Shown: positions 48,707 through 57,834 of the stretch, piece after piece | Layout of the letters: every line of letters starts with the position of its first letter | Numbering within the stretch: the stretch's first letter is position 1 | Source: Collinsella sp. An268 | GTDB lineage: Bacteria; Actinomycetota; Coriobacteriia; Coriobacteriales; Coriobacteriaceae | DNA length: 64,000 bases | Reading direction: 5' to 3' | Assembly: GCF_002159765.1 (NCBI RefSeq) | Contig: NZ_NFJH01000001.1 | Coordinates: 1-64,000 of the forward strand | Made by a program: the position numbers and the translations under genes | Notes under the pieces: generated by a model | Database searches by the model: none | The model's input: only the letters and a program-made list of their open reading frames with translations | Told to the model about the DNA's origin: nothing

Positions 48707-50155
48707 ATGGTAGAGATCGCCGTGAAATATATCGAGAGCGTCACGGGCGCACGCGGCGTGGCGGGCGACGGCGAGCGCCTGTGCCGCGGCTGCGTGATCG
48801 ATTCGCGCCTGGTTGAGCCTGACAACATCTTCGTCGCGTTTGCCGGCGAGCGCGTGGACGGCAACGACTACGCCGAGCGCGCGCTCGAGGCGGGCGCCGC
48901 GGCCGTCGTGCTTACGCGCGACCCCACTGAGGACGAGCGCGCCGTCGCGCGCCGCATGGGCGCGGCCATCTTTGTGACGGATGACCCGGAGGAGTTCCTG
49001 CTCCGCCTCGCCCAGGGCTACCGCGCCCGCCTGCGCGCCACGGTCATCGCCGTGACGGGGTCCATCGGCAAGACGACCACGAAGGACATCCTCGCCGCGA
49101 CCCTTTCGAAGCGCTACCGCGTGCATGCGACCGCGGGCAACTACAACAACCTCATCGGCATGCCGCTCACCATCCTCGCGGCGCCCCGGGACACGCAGGT
49201 CCTCGTGCTCGAGATGGGCATGGACGGCCCGGGGCAGATCGAGCGCATGAGCCGCTGCGCCCAGCCGGCCTATGCCGTCATCACCAAGATCGGCACGAGC
49301 CACGTGGGGCTCCTCGGCAGCCGCGAGAACATCGCCCGCGCCAAGGCCGAGGTGCTCGCCGGCATGCCCGCCTCGTCCGTCAACTTCGAGGGGTCGCACA
49401 CGCTGCTCGTCCTCGCGGGGGAGGACGACTTCACCCCGTTTATCATCGACGAATTCGCGCGGCCGGCCGGCGTGGACGTCGTGCTCTGCGGTATGAGCTC
49501 GGACGACGACGTGTCTGCCCGCTCCATCGAGCTCGACGAGAGCGGCTGCGCGACCTTCGACATCATGCTCGAGAACGGCTCGCAGTACCGCACGGGCCTT
49601 TCCGTCCCCGGCCTGCCCGCCGTGCAGAACGCGCTGTTCGCCGCTGCCATCGCCCAGCGCATGGGCATCCCGCAGTTCGAGATAGACGAGGCGTTCCACG
49701 AGCTCTCCATCACCGGGCACCGCCAGGAGGTGCGCGACGCCGCGTCGGGCGCCCGCATCATCGACGACTGCTACAACGCGAGCCCCGAGTCCATGGCGGC
49801 CGGCCTCGATCTGGTCGCGCGCCTGGATGCGGCGGGTTCGCGCGTGGCCGTGCTCGGCGAGATGGGCGAGCTCGGCGAGGAGTCGGCCCGGCTGCACGGC
49901 CTCGTGGGCTCCTACGCCGCCGCCAAGAAGCTCGACCTCCTCATCTGCGTGGGCGGCGCTGCTGCTCGTGAGCTCGCCGCCGCGGCGAAGCTCATGGGGA
50001 TGCCCGCTGACAGCATCTTCTGCGTGCCGACGCCCGAGGCGGCGCTCGCGCGCTGGGGGAACGTGTTCGGTCCCGGTGACCTCGTGCTCGTGAAGGGCTC
50101 GCATGCCGTCGGCCTCGAGCGCTTCGTAGAGGGGGTGATGGGCGATGCTCGGTAA
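48707..50155 (+). CDS. murF: UDP-MurNAc-tripeptide D-alanyl-D-alanine ligase
   Basis: 482 residues with the Mur ligase domains: N-terminal CRGCVIDSRLVEPDNIFVAFAG, ATP loop TGSIGKTTTKD (about 112-122), LVLEMGMDGPGQIE, NALFAAAIA, and C-terminal DDCYNASPESM and LGEMGELGEES. It adds D-Ala-D-Ala to the UDP-MurNAc peptide. The start at 48707 has AAGGAGAG about 5 bases upstream; TTG 48689 is in frame but not favoured. The stop overlaps mraY by 11 bases. No murE is next to it in this window, unlike E. coli. Confidence 0.96.
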   Translation: MVEIAVKYIESVTGARGVAGDGERLCRGCVIDSRLVEPDNIFVAFAGERVDGNDYAERALEAGAAAVVLTRDPTEDERAVARRMGAAIFVTDDPEEFLLRLAQGYRARLRATVIAVTGSIGKTTTKDILAATLSKRYRVHATAGNYNNLIGMPLTILAAPRDTQVLVLEMGMDGPGQIERMSRCAQPAYAVITKIGTSHVGLLGSRENIARAKAEVLAGMPASSVNFEGSHTLLVLAGEDDFTPFIIDEFARPAGVDVVLCGMSSDDDVSARSIELDESGCATFDIMLENGSQYRTGLSVPGLPAVQNALFAAAIAQRMGIPQFEIDEAFHELSITGHRQEVRDAASGARIIDDCYNASPESMAAGLDLVARLDAAGSRVAVLGEMGELGEESARLHGLVGSYAAAKKLDLLICVGGAAARELAAAAKLMGMPADSIFCVPTPEAALARWGNVFGPGDLVLVKGSHAVGLERFVEGVMGDAR

Positions 50156-51176
50156 TCCCGCGTACCCCACGTACCAGTCGTTCATCGCCTTCGGTATCGC
50201 CGCACTCGTGGCGCTCGTGCTCATGCCGTTGTGGATCCGCGTGCTCAAGTACGAGCACATCGGCCAGCAGGTGCGCGCCGACGGCCCGCAGCGCCATCTC
50301 ATCAAGCAGGGCACGCCCACCATGGGCGGGGTGGTGATCCTCACCGCCATCGTGGTGTCGAGCCTCATCATGGGCAGGCTCACCTGGGAGCTCATCCTCG
50401 TGCTCGCTGCGACGCTCGCCACGGGCGCCCTCGGCCTCATCGACGACGTCACGAGCGTGACGCACGGCCGCTCGCTCGGCCTCACGCCCCACGCCAAGAT
50501 GATCGGCCTCACGCTCATCTGCGTCGCGTTCTGCTTGGCGGCCGTCAACCTCTGCGGGGTGGCGCCCGAGGTGCGCTTCCCGGGCGGCTTCGTCATCGAC
50601 CTCGGCGTCCTTACCACCACACTCACGATCGGCGGCGCCGCGGTCCGGATCCCGTGGCTCTACGTCGCGTTCACCTGGCTTCTCATCGCAGGCCTCTCCA
50701 ACGCCGTCAACCTGACGGACGGCCTCGACGGCCTCGCGGGCGGCACCTCCATGATCGCGATGCTTATCATGGCCGCCATCTCGTTTCTGCACGGCGACGT
50801 CAACCTCGCCATCTTCAGCGCGTCCTGCGCGGGCGCGTGCCTCGGATTCCTCTGGTTCAACTGCTATCCGGCGAGCATCTTCATGGGCGACACGGGCTCG
50901 CTCGCGCTCGGTTCCGCGTTCGCCTGCGTGGCCATCATGACCAACACCGAGATCGCCTCCCTCGTCATCGGGGGGCTCTTCATCGCCGAGGCGCTCTCCG
51001 TCATGATCCAGGTCGTGAGCTTCAAGGCCACCGGCAAGCGCGTGTTCCTCATGGCTCCCATCCACCATCATTTCGAGAAGCTCGGCTGGGCCGAGACCAA
51101 GGTCGTCATACGCTTCTGGATCGTGGCGGCCGCCTTTGGCGCGCTCGGTCTCGCGCTGTTCTTCCAACTCGGGTAA
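50145..51176 (+). CDS. mraY: Phospho-MurNAc-pentapeptide transferase
   Basis: 343 residues with about ten membrane helices. Signature loops are KQGTPTMGGVVIL, GALGLIDDVTSV (catalytic DD), SNAVNLTDGLDGLAGGTSM (NxxNxxDG-like) and FLWFNCYPASIFMGDTGSLALG, ending APIHHHFEKLGWAETKVVIRFW with the H-rich loop. It makes lipid I from UDP-MurNAc-pentapeptide and undecaprenyl phosphate. It overlaps murF, and murD begins 16 bases after its stop. Confidence 0.97.
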   Translation: MLGNPAYPTYQSFIAFGIAALVALVLMPLWIRVLKYEHIGQQVRADGPQRHLIKQGTPTMGGVVILTAIVVSSLIMGRLTWELILVLAATLATGALGLIDDVTSVTHGRSLGLTPHAKMIGLTLICVAFCLAAVNLCGVAPEVRFPGGFVIDLGVLTTTLTIGGAAVRIPWLYVAFTWLLIAGLSNAVNLTDGLDGLAGGTSMIAMLIMAAISFLHGDVNLAIFSASCAGACLGFLWFNCYPASIFMGDTGSLALGSAFACVAIMTNTEIASLVIGGLFIAEALSVMIQVVSFKATGKRVFLMAPIHHHFEKLGWAETKVVIRFWIVAAAFGALGLALFFQLG

Positions 51177-51192
51177 ACGAAGGGTCGCTATC

Positions 51193-52596
51193 ATGCCGCT
51201 TCCTCAAACCATGAGCCTGCTCGTGCTCGGCCAGGGCACGTCGGGTACCGATGTCGTCCGCTGGGCGCTCGCGCACCCCGAGCGCGTGTCCCATATCACG
51301 CTCTACGGCGGTGCCAAGAGCGCGCCCACGCCCGACACGCTCGAGCTCGAGCGCGCCGGGGTCGCATGCGTGTACGGCACCGAGGACGTGGCGGGCACCT
51401 ACGACGTCTGCGTCGCGAGCCCCGGCATCTCCGAGTTCTCCCCGTTTTTCGCGAGCGCCCGCGCGCACGCGACCGAGGTCATGGGCGAGCCCGAGTTCGC
51501 CTACCGGCTCTCGCCCGAGCGCTGGATCGGAATCACGGGCACCAACGGCAAGACCACCACGACGGCGCTCACCGCCCACCTGCTCGAGGCGGCCGGTTGG
51601 GACGCCGACGCCGTGGGCAACATCGGCGACACGCCCACGAGCCGCGTCGACCACCGCGCGCCGGGTTCCTGGTTTGTGGCCGAGCTCTCGAGCTACCAGC
51701 TCGCCACCTCGAGCGAGCTGCACCCCCGCGTGGGCGTGCTTTTGAACATCACCCCCGACCACCTCTCCTGGCATCGCAGCCACGAGGCCTACGCCCGCGC
51801 CAAGTGCCGGCTGTTCCGTAACATGGGGGAGGGCGACCTCATCATCATCGATGCGGAGGACGAGGGCACGGCCGCCGTGCGCGCCCACATCGACGGCCCC
51901 GGCCGCCGCGTGCTCGAGCTCGGGCTCGCGGACACGGGCGCTGCCGACGCCGCCTTCGTGCGCGACGGGGTGCTCACGGTCCGCCTCGCCGGTGCGGAGA
52001 CCGCGCTCGTGCGGGTTGACGAGCTCGGCATCGCCGGCGCCCACAACGTGCTGAACGCGCTCGCCGCCTCCGCGGCCGCGCTCTTTTTGGGGGCGGACGC
52101 CGCCCAGGTCGCCGCGGGCCTCATGACCTTCGCGGCGCTGCCGCACCGCATCGAGCCCGTGGGCACGGTCGACGGCGTGCGCTTCTACAACGATTCCAAG
52201 GCGACGAACACCGACGCCGTCGAGAAGGCGCTCACGGCTTTCCCCTCCGAGCGCGTGGTGCTGCTCCTCGGCGGGCGCGACAAGGGCACGCCCCTCGAGG
52301 AGTTCGCGCGCACGGTCCTCTCCTCCACGGTGGGTGCGATCGTCTGCTTCGGCGAGGCGCGCTCCCGCTTCCTCGAGGTGCTGCGCGCCACCGACGGCGC
52401 GTCCGAGATCGATCTGGCGGAGGCCGATGGCCTGCGCGATGCCGTCGACGTGGCCCGCACGCTCGCCAACCCTGGCGACGTCATCCTGCTGTCGCCCGCC
52501 TGCGCATCGTTTGACGAGTTCTCTGGCTTCGAGGAGCGCGGAGACGCGTTCCGCTCCTACGTCGCCCAGCTCGGCGGCGCTGCGGACGCGCGCTAG
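51193..52596 (+). CDS. murD: UDP-MurNAc-L-alanine D-glutamate ligase
   Basis: 467 residues: N-terminal Rossmann-like domain (LLVLGQGTSGTDVVRWAL; VASPGISEF), ATP-binding loop GITGTNGKTTTTALTAHLLEAAG (about 113-135), ELSSYQL, LNITPDHLSWH, HNVLNALAA, PHRIEPVGTVDGVRFYNDSKATN and LLLGGRDKG. It adds D-Glu to UDP-MurNAc-L-Ala. The frame is open 19 codons upstream, inside mraY, but ATG 51193 fits the family N-terminus. Stop is 8 bases before ftsW. Confidence 0.96.
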   Translation: MPLPQTMSLLVLGQGTSGTDVVRWALAHPERVSHITLYGGAKSAPTPDTLELERAGVACVYGTEDVAGTYDVCVASPGISEFSPFFASARAHATEVMGEPEFAYRLSPERWIGITGTNGKTTTTALTAHLLEAAGWDADAVGNIGDTPTSRVDHRAPGSWFVAELSSYQLATSSELHPRVGVLLNITPDHLSWHRSHEAYARAKCRLFRNMGEGDLIIIDAEDEGTAAVRAHIDGPGRRVLELGLADTGAADAAFVRDGVLTVRLAGAETALVRVDELGIAGAHNVLNALAASAAALFLGADAAQVAAGLMTFAALPHRIEPVGTVDGVRFYNDSKATNTDAVEKALTAFPSERVVLLLGGRDKGTPLEEFARTVLSSTVGAIVCFGEARSRFLEVLRATDGASEIDLAEADGLRDAVDVARTLANPGDVILLSPACASFDEFSGFEERGDAFRSYVAQLGGAADAR

Positions 52597-52604
52597 GGGT
52601 CCTC

Positions 52605-54233
52605 ATGCCGATCTCCCGTCGCACAGAGGGCCGTCCGTCGGGCGCGCCCGATAGCGCGGCCGCCCCCGAGCGCGGCCGCCCGCGTCGCGTCCCGCACGAC
52701 GCCTCGGAGCACTCCGCCCTCGGCGAGCGCCTCATCGCCGGTGTGCCCGCGCGCATCATGCGCCCCCGCCTCGCCTTCCTCGCGAGCCTCCTCGCCATCC
52801 TCGCCTTCGGCCTGCTCATGGTCTACTCGGCGTCCTCGGTCGAGGCGCTGTCCGAGTACGGGAGCTCGACGTACTTTCTCGTGCGCCAGGGCATCTTCAT
52901 CGCCGTCGGCCTGGCGGGCATGCTGCTCATCGCGACCATCGTGCCGCTCGACTTCATGCGCTCGGGCGCCATGTGGGGCGTCTGGCTCGCATTCCTGTTC
53001 CTGCTCGTGGCGGTGCTCATCGCCGGCGAGGAGCGCGGCGGCGCCACGCGCTGGATCGTGATCGCCGGCCAGCAGTTCCAGCCCTCGGAGTTCGTCAAGC
53101 CGGTCGTCATCGTCACGGCGGCCAAGATCTTCTACGAGTACTACGAGGAGCGCTCGCTCGACACGGCCCGCTTCATCGCCATGCTCGGCGTCTGCGTGGC
53201 GCTGCCGCTCATGCTGATCATCGCCGAGCCCGACCTCGGCAGCTGCCTCATCATCGCCGGTACCGTCTTCGCCATGTGCTACTTCGCCGGGTTCAGCTAC
53301 AAGGTCATCCTATCGGTGCTGGTGGCGGGCGTCATCGTGACGATCGCCTTCATCGTCTCGGCCGATTACCGCATGGCCCGCGTCAACTCCGACCCCTGGT
53401 CGGACCCGTACGACTCGGGCTACCAGGCGGTGCTCGCCATCATGGCGTTCGCCTCGGGCGGCCTGTTCGGCCGCGGCATCGGCAACTCCACCATGAAGTA
53501 CCACTACCTGCCCGAGGCGCACAACGACTACATCCTCGCCATCATCGGCGAGGAGCTCGGCTTTTTTGGGATGCTCATCTTCTTTGCGGTCTACGCCCTC
53601 ATGGTCTTCTCCATCTTCAAGATCGCCGAGCAGTCGCCGACGATTCAGGGTAAGCTCATCGCCTACGGCTCGGGCGTGCTCATCATGCTGCAGTTCCTCA
53701 TCAACGCCCTGGGTATCCTGGGCGTCACGCCCATGACGGGCAAGACCATGCCCTTCATCTCCTACGGCGGCTCCTCCATGATCACCATGCTCGCCATCGC
53801 GGGCCTCGTGCTGCGCGTGTCGCTCGAGAGCAACCCGCGCACCGTGCACGATGTGTTCCGCGCGCGCATGGCCGTGGTGGGCGAGGGCGGACCGGACGGC
53901 CCGGACGGGGGAGGCCCGTATGGCGGCGAGGCCCCCGTCATCGAGGGGAGCACGGCCGGTCCGGCGCGGCGCCGCTCGGAGCGCTCGAGCGCCTTCTCCG
54001 TCGTGGACGGTGCGGGCGGCGCACCGTCGCGCCCGCGTCCGCCGCGCGGCGGTGCGCAGGCGCGGGGCGCGGCCGGCGACCCGGCGTCTCGCTACCGGTC
54101 GCGTGCCGACGCGCCCGCGGGCGGCTACGAGCGGATAAACTTAGACTACGACCCGGTGGCGCGGCTGCGCTCGCGCGACGGGTATGCCCCGCGCTCGGGC
54201 GGGCGCGCTGGAAGGAGTCGACGTGACAGATAG
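52605..54233 (+). CDS. ftsW: Lipid II polymerase FtsW (SEDS family)
   Basis: 542 residues; the SEDS core (about 50-415) has ten helices with FGLLMVYSASSVEA, QFQPSEFVKPVVIVTAAKIFYEYY, IAEPDLGSCLIIAG, LPEAHNDYILAIIGEELGFFG (the catalytic D/E loop) and TGKTMPFISYGGSSMI. It polymerises lipid II into septal glycan with FtsI. Both ends have disordered, basic extensions: 1-48 (R/P/E-rich) and a C-terminal 115 residues rich in R, G, P and S. The stop overlaps murG. Confidence 0.96.
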   Translation: MPISRRTEGRPSGAPDSAAAPERGRPRRVPHDASEHSALGERLIAGVPARIMRPRLAFLASLLAILAFGLLMVYSASSVEALSEYGSSTYFLVRQGIFIAVGLAGMLLIATIVPLDFMRSGAMWGVWLAFLFLLVAVLIAGEERGGATRWIVIAGQQFQPSEFVKPVVIVTAAKIFYEYYEERSLDTARFIAMLGVCVALPLMLIIAEPDLGSCLIIAGTVFAMCYFAGFSYKVILSVLVAGVIVTIAFIVSADYRMARVNSDPWSDPYDSGYQAVLAIMAFASGGLFGRGIGNSTMKYHYLPEAHNDYILAIIGEELGFFGMLIFFAVYALMVFSIFKIAEQSPTIQGKLIAYGSGVLIMLQFLINALGILGVTPMTGKTMPFISYGGSSMITMLAIAGLVLRVSLESNPRTVHDVFRARMAVVGEGGPDGPDGGGPYGGEAPVIEGSTAGPARRRSERSSAFSVVDGAGGAPSRPRPPRGGAQARGAAGDPASRYRSRADAPAGGYERINLDYDPVARLRSRDGYAPRSGGRAGRSRRDR

Positions 54234-55350
54234 GCTGCGCATAGCGATTGCGGCGGGCGGTACGGCCGGCCATGTGAATCCCGCTCTGGCACTGGCGGAG
54301 TGCCTGCGCGACCGCGGGCATGCGGTCCGGTTCTTCGGTGAGGAGCGCCGGCTCGAGGGGCGCCTCGTGCCCGAGGCCGGCTTCGACTTCTTCCCCGTGC
54401 ACGTGACGGGTTTCGACCGCCAGCGCCCCTGGACGCTCGCCACAGCGCTCGCACACCTCGCGCACGAGGAGCGCCGTCTCGCCAAGGCGTTTCGCGATGA
54501 CGCGGACCTCGCGCCCGACGTCGCCATCGGATTCGGCGCCTACGTCGAGCTGCCGCTCATGCGCGCCGCCAAGCGCCTCCACATCCCCATCGCCCTGCAC
54601 GAGCAGAACTCCGTGCCGGGCCTCGCCAACAAACAGACGGCGCGCGATGCGGCCCTCATCGCTATCGCCCAGCCCTCGGTGAAAGACGTGTTTCTGCGCG
54701 CCGGCGCCAAGGAGGGCGCCATCCGCTTCACCGGCAACCCCGTTCGCCGGCAGGTGCTCGCGGGCGACCGCGCCCGCGGACGCACCGCCGAGGGCGTGCC
54801 CGAAGACGGCATCCTGCTCGTCGTCTTCGGCGGGTCCCTCGGCGCCCATCACCTGAACGCCCGCATGGCCCAGCTCAAAGACGAGATCCTCGCCGACCCG
54901 CGCGTGCACGTGCTCCACTCCACCGGCGCCGAGGACTTCGAGGCGACGCGCGACGCCCTCGCCCTCACGCCCGACGAGGAGCGCCGCTACCACGTGCAGA
55001 GCTACATCGACGATATGGGCGACGTGCTCGCGGCGGCCGACCTCGTGCTCTCGCGCGCGGGCGCCTCGTCCATCGCCGAGATCGCCGCCCTCGCCGTGCC
55101 GGCCGTGCTCGTGCCGTACCCCTTTGCGACGGCGGACCATCAGACCACCAACGCGCACCTGCTCACCGATGCCGGCGCCGCGGTGATGTTCGCGGACGCT
55201 GATATCGACGGCAGGCCCTTCGCAGACGAGCTCTTGGGCCTTCTCGCCAGCGCCGACAGGCGCGCCGAGATGCGCGCGGCCGCGCGGGGGCTCAATCAGG
55301 CCGAGGCGGCGGAGCAGCTCGCCGACGCCTTGGAGGAAATCGCGCGCTGA
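54223..55350 (+). CDS. murG: UDP-GlcNAc:undecaprenyl-PP-MurNAc-pentapeptide GlcNAc transferase
   Basis: 375 residues with the GT-B features of MurG: N-terminal IAIAAGGTAGHVNPALALAE (G-loop 1, about 7-26), GFGAYVELPLM, HEQNSVPGLANK (lipid site), VVFGGSLGAHHLN (G-loop 2/3) and the UDP-binding LSRAGASSIAEIAALAVPAVLVPYPFATADHQTTNA. It makes lipid II. GTG 54223 is the start, with GAAGGAG 5 bases before it; it overlaps ftsW by 11 bases. Confidence 0.96.
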   Translation: MTDRLRIAIAAGGTAGHVNPALALAECLRDRGHAVRFFGEERRLEGRLVPEAGFDFFPVHVTGFDRQRPWTLATALAHLAHEERRLAKAFRDDADLAPDVAIGFGAYVELPLMRAAKRLHIPIALHEQNSVPGLANKQTARDAALIAIAQPSVKDVFLRAGAKEGAIRFTGNPVRRQVLAGDRARGRTAEGVPEDGILLVVFGGSLGAHHLNARMAQLKDEILADPRVHVLHSTGAEDFEATRDALALTPDEERRYHVQSYIDDMGDVLAAADLVLSRAGASSIAEIAALAVPAVLVPYPFATADHQTTNAHLLTDAGAAVMFADADIDGRPFADELLGLLASADRRAEMRAAARGLNQAEAAEQLADALEEIAR

Positions 55351-55498
55351 CGGCCGGTGCGGCCCCCGCGGGACGTGGCCGGCGGCGCAGCGAGAGCACC
55401 GCGCCGTCCAGCGACCCGCCGCCCTCCTCGCCAAGCCCCTCCATTTGCGCTAAAGTAGCATGCTGAACACATCCGGCCTCTTTGAGGGAGCATTCGCC

Positions 55499-56917
55499 AT
55501 GGTAGACACCTCGACCCCATCCGCTACGCCCGCTTTCAAGCGCGCCCACTTCATCGGTATCGGCGGAGCGGGCATGAGCGGCATCGCGCTCGTCCTGCAT
55601 GAGCGCGGCTACGCCGTATCGGGGTCGGACCTCAAGACCTCGCGCTACATCCGCCAGCTCACGCGCGCCGGCGTCGATATCCACATCGGCCACGCCGCCG
55701 AGACCATCGATGCGGTCAACCCGGACGTCGTCGTCGTCTCCACGGCCATCCCCGAGACGAACCCCGAGCTCGTCCGCGCCCGTGAGCTCGGCATCCCCGT
55801 GTGGCCGCGCGCCAAGATGCTCTCCGCGCTCGGCGAGGGCTACACGACGGTGGCCGTGGCGGGCACGCACGGCAAGACCACCACGTCCTCCATGGTCGCC
55901 ACCATGCTCGACCGCATGGGGGAGGACCCGAGCTTCCTCATCGGCGGCATCGTCGAGGGGTACGACACCAACGGCAAGAACGGCTCGGGCCCCTTCTTCG
56001 TGGCCGAGGCCGACGAGTCGGACAGCTCGTTTCTCTATCTCAACCCGAGCGTGGTCATCGTCACCAACGTCGAGGCGGACCATCTGGACCATTACGGTTC
56101 GTTCGACGAGATCAAGCGCACCTTCGCAGAGTTCATGGGCCTCGTGGGGGAGGACGGCACCGTCATCGTGTGCGGCGACGACCCGGCGCTCGCCGAGCTC
56201 GCCCGCAGCACGGGCCGCCGCGTGGTGACGTACGGCTTCGAGGACGGAAACGACGTGGTCTGCGCCCCGCACGCGCATGCTGCGAGCATCGCCAACGCCG
56301 CGGCGGTCACGCTGGCGGACGGCCGCGCGCTCGACATCGAGGTTCGCAACAACCCCGGTCGCCACAACCTGCTCAACGCGACGGCCGCCCTCATCGTGGC
56401 GGACGTGCTCGGACTCGATGTCGAGGCGGCCGCGCGGGCCCTCTCGAGCTTCGAGGGCGTGCGCCGGCGCTTCACGCACGTGGGCGACGTGTCGGGCATC
56501 ACCGTGGTGGACGATTACGGCCATCATCCCACCGAGATCCGCGCGACGCTCGCCGCCGCCAAGACGCTCGGCTACCGCCATGTGGACGTCGTCTTCCAGC
56601 CGCACCGCTACTCCCGCCTCGAGGCCTTCGCCGACGCCTTCGCCGACGCCTTCGCCGATGCCGACCGCCTCATCCTGATCGACGTCTTCTCGGCAGGGGA
56701 GATGCCCATCCCGGGCGTGACGAGCAAGATGCTCGCCGACCTCGTTGCCGCCCGTCACCCCGGCAAGGAGGTCCACTACGTGGCTGACCGCCTCGCCGTG
56801 AGCGAGGTGCTCGAGCGCGTGGTGGACGAGGGCGACCTTCTCATCACCATGGGCGCAGGCGACGTCACCACGGTCGGCCCGGAGTTCATCTCCCACCTCA
56901 CGCGCCGGAAAGCCTAA
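55499..56917 (+). CDS. murC: UDP-MurNAc:L-alanine ligase
   Basis: 472 residues: N-terminal HFIGIGGAGMSGIALVLHERGY, ATP loop VAGTHGKTTTSSMVATML (about 119-136), VAEADESDSSFL, TNVEADHLDHYGSFDEIKRTF, PGRHNLLNATAALIVA, GVRRRFTHVGDVSGITVVDDYGHHPTEI and FQPHRYSRL. It starts the stem peptide. A three-copy 12-bp tandem repeat at about 56632-56670 produces AFADAFADAFAD after HRYSRLE, probably a replication-slippage expansion in a surface helix. The start at 55499 has GAGGGAG about 8 bases upstream; a frame to 55460 is not favoured. Confidence 0.96.
   Translation: MVDTSTPSATPAFKRAHFIGIGGAGMSGIALVLHERGYAVSGSDLKTSRYIRQLTRAGVDIHIGHAAETIDAVNPDVVVVSTAIPETNPELVRARELGIPVWPRAKMLSALGEGYTTVAVAGTHGKTTTSSMVATMLDRMGEDPSFLIGGIVEGYDTNGKNGSGPFFVAEADESDSSFLYLNPSVVIVTNVEADHLDHYGSFDEIKRTFAEFMGLVGEDGTVIVCGDDPALAELARSTGRRVVTYGFEDGNDVVCAPHAHAASIANAAAVTLADGRALDIEVRNNPGRHNLLNATAALIVADVLGLDVEAAARALSSFEGVRRRFTHVGDVSGITVVDDYGHHPTEIRATLAAAKTLGYRHVDVVFQPHRYSRLEAFADAFADAFADADRLILIDVFSAGEMPIPGVTSKMLADLVAARHPGKEVHYVADRLAVSEVLERVVDEGDLLITMGAGDVTTVGPEFISHLTRRKA
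56632..56670 (+). repeat. 12-bp x 3 tandem repeat inside murC
   Basis: Three consecutive near-identical 12-base units (CTTCGCCGACGC twice, then a C-to-T variant) encode AFAD repeats. They look like a slippage-prone microsatellite in coding sequence. Confidence 0.8.
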
Positions 56918-56922
56918 GCGCG

Positions 56923-57834
56923 ATGGGGCTCTTCAACGCGGTCATGGCGCTCTCGGGCGCCGCGGACACCGATCTCATCGAGCAGGAGCGCCTGGCGCGC
57001 CACACGAGCTACCGCATCGGCGGGAAGGCCGACCTCTTCCTCGTGTGCCATAGCTACCACGCCCTCCGCCGTGCCATCGACGTGCTCGGCGAGGAGGGGG
57101 TGCCCTGGGTCATCATCGGCAAGGGCTCGAACCTCCTCGTCTCAGACGAGGGTTACCGCGGCGCGGTCGTAACGCTCGGGCGCGAGTTCTCGCGCATGGT
57201 CGTGGCCGAGGACGGCGTCACCCTCACCGTCGGCGCGGGCGTGATTCTGGCGCGCCTCGTCAACGAGGCGCTCACGCGCGGGCTCACGGGGCTCGAGTTC
57301 GCCGTCGGCATCCCCGGCACCGTGGGCGGCGCCGTGTCCATGGACGCGGGCACGCGCACCGAGTGGATGGGCGCGGTGGTCGAGGACGTCCTCACCCTCA
57401 AGCCGGGCGCCGGACTCAGGCACTACGCGCACGACGACATCGTGTGGGGCTACCGCACCTCGACCCTTCCGCGCGACGAGATCGTGCTCGAGGTGACGGT
57501 CAAGCTCGCCCCGGGCGACAAGGCCAAGATCCGCTCCCGGATGGAGCGCGCCCTCGATAGGCGGCGGAAGACGCAGCCTCTGGGCAGCGCCTGCTGCGGC
57601 TCGGTCTTCAAGAACCCGCCCGACATGAGTGTGGGCAAGATGGTCGAGGACTGTGGATTGAAGGGTTTTTCCGTGGGCGGCGCCGCAGTCTCGCCCATTC
57701 ACGGTAACTTTATCGTCAATACGGGGACCGCGCGCGCCGCCGACGTCGCGGCGGTCATTCAGAAGGTGCATGAGGAGGTACGAAGGGCGTATGGCGTCGA
57801 GCTCCAACCGGAAGTCAAATTCCTCGGTTTCTAA
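56923..57834 (+). CDS. murB: UDP-N-acetylenolpyruvoylglucosamine reductase
   Basis: 303 residues: HTSYRIGGKADLFL, IIGKGSNLLVSDEGYRG (FAD-binding), GLTGLEFAVGIPGTVGGAVSMDAGT, DIVWGYRTSTLP, SACCGSVFKNP (catalytic Ser environment GSVFKNP) and a C-terminal HGNFIVNTG and catalytic Glu region ELQPEVKFLG. It reduces enolpyruvyl-UDP-GlcNAc to UDP-MurNAc. It overlaps ftsQ by 44 bases, the largest overlap in the cluster. Confidence 0.96.
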   Translation: MGLFNAVMALSGAADTDLIEQERLARHTSYRIGGKADLFLVCHSYHALRRAIDVLGEEGVPWVIIGKGSNLLVSDEGYRGAVVTLGREFSRMVVAEDGVTLTVGAGVILARLVNEALTRGLTGLEFAVGIPGTVGGAVSMDAGTRTEWMGAVVEDVLTLKPGAGLRHYAHDDIVWGYRTSTLPRDEIVLEVTVKLAPGDKAKIRSRMERALDRRRKTQPLGSACCGSVFKNPPDMSVGKMVEDCGLKGFSVGGAAVSPIHGNFIVNTGTARAADVAAVIQKVHEEVRRAYGVELQPEVKFLGF

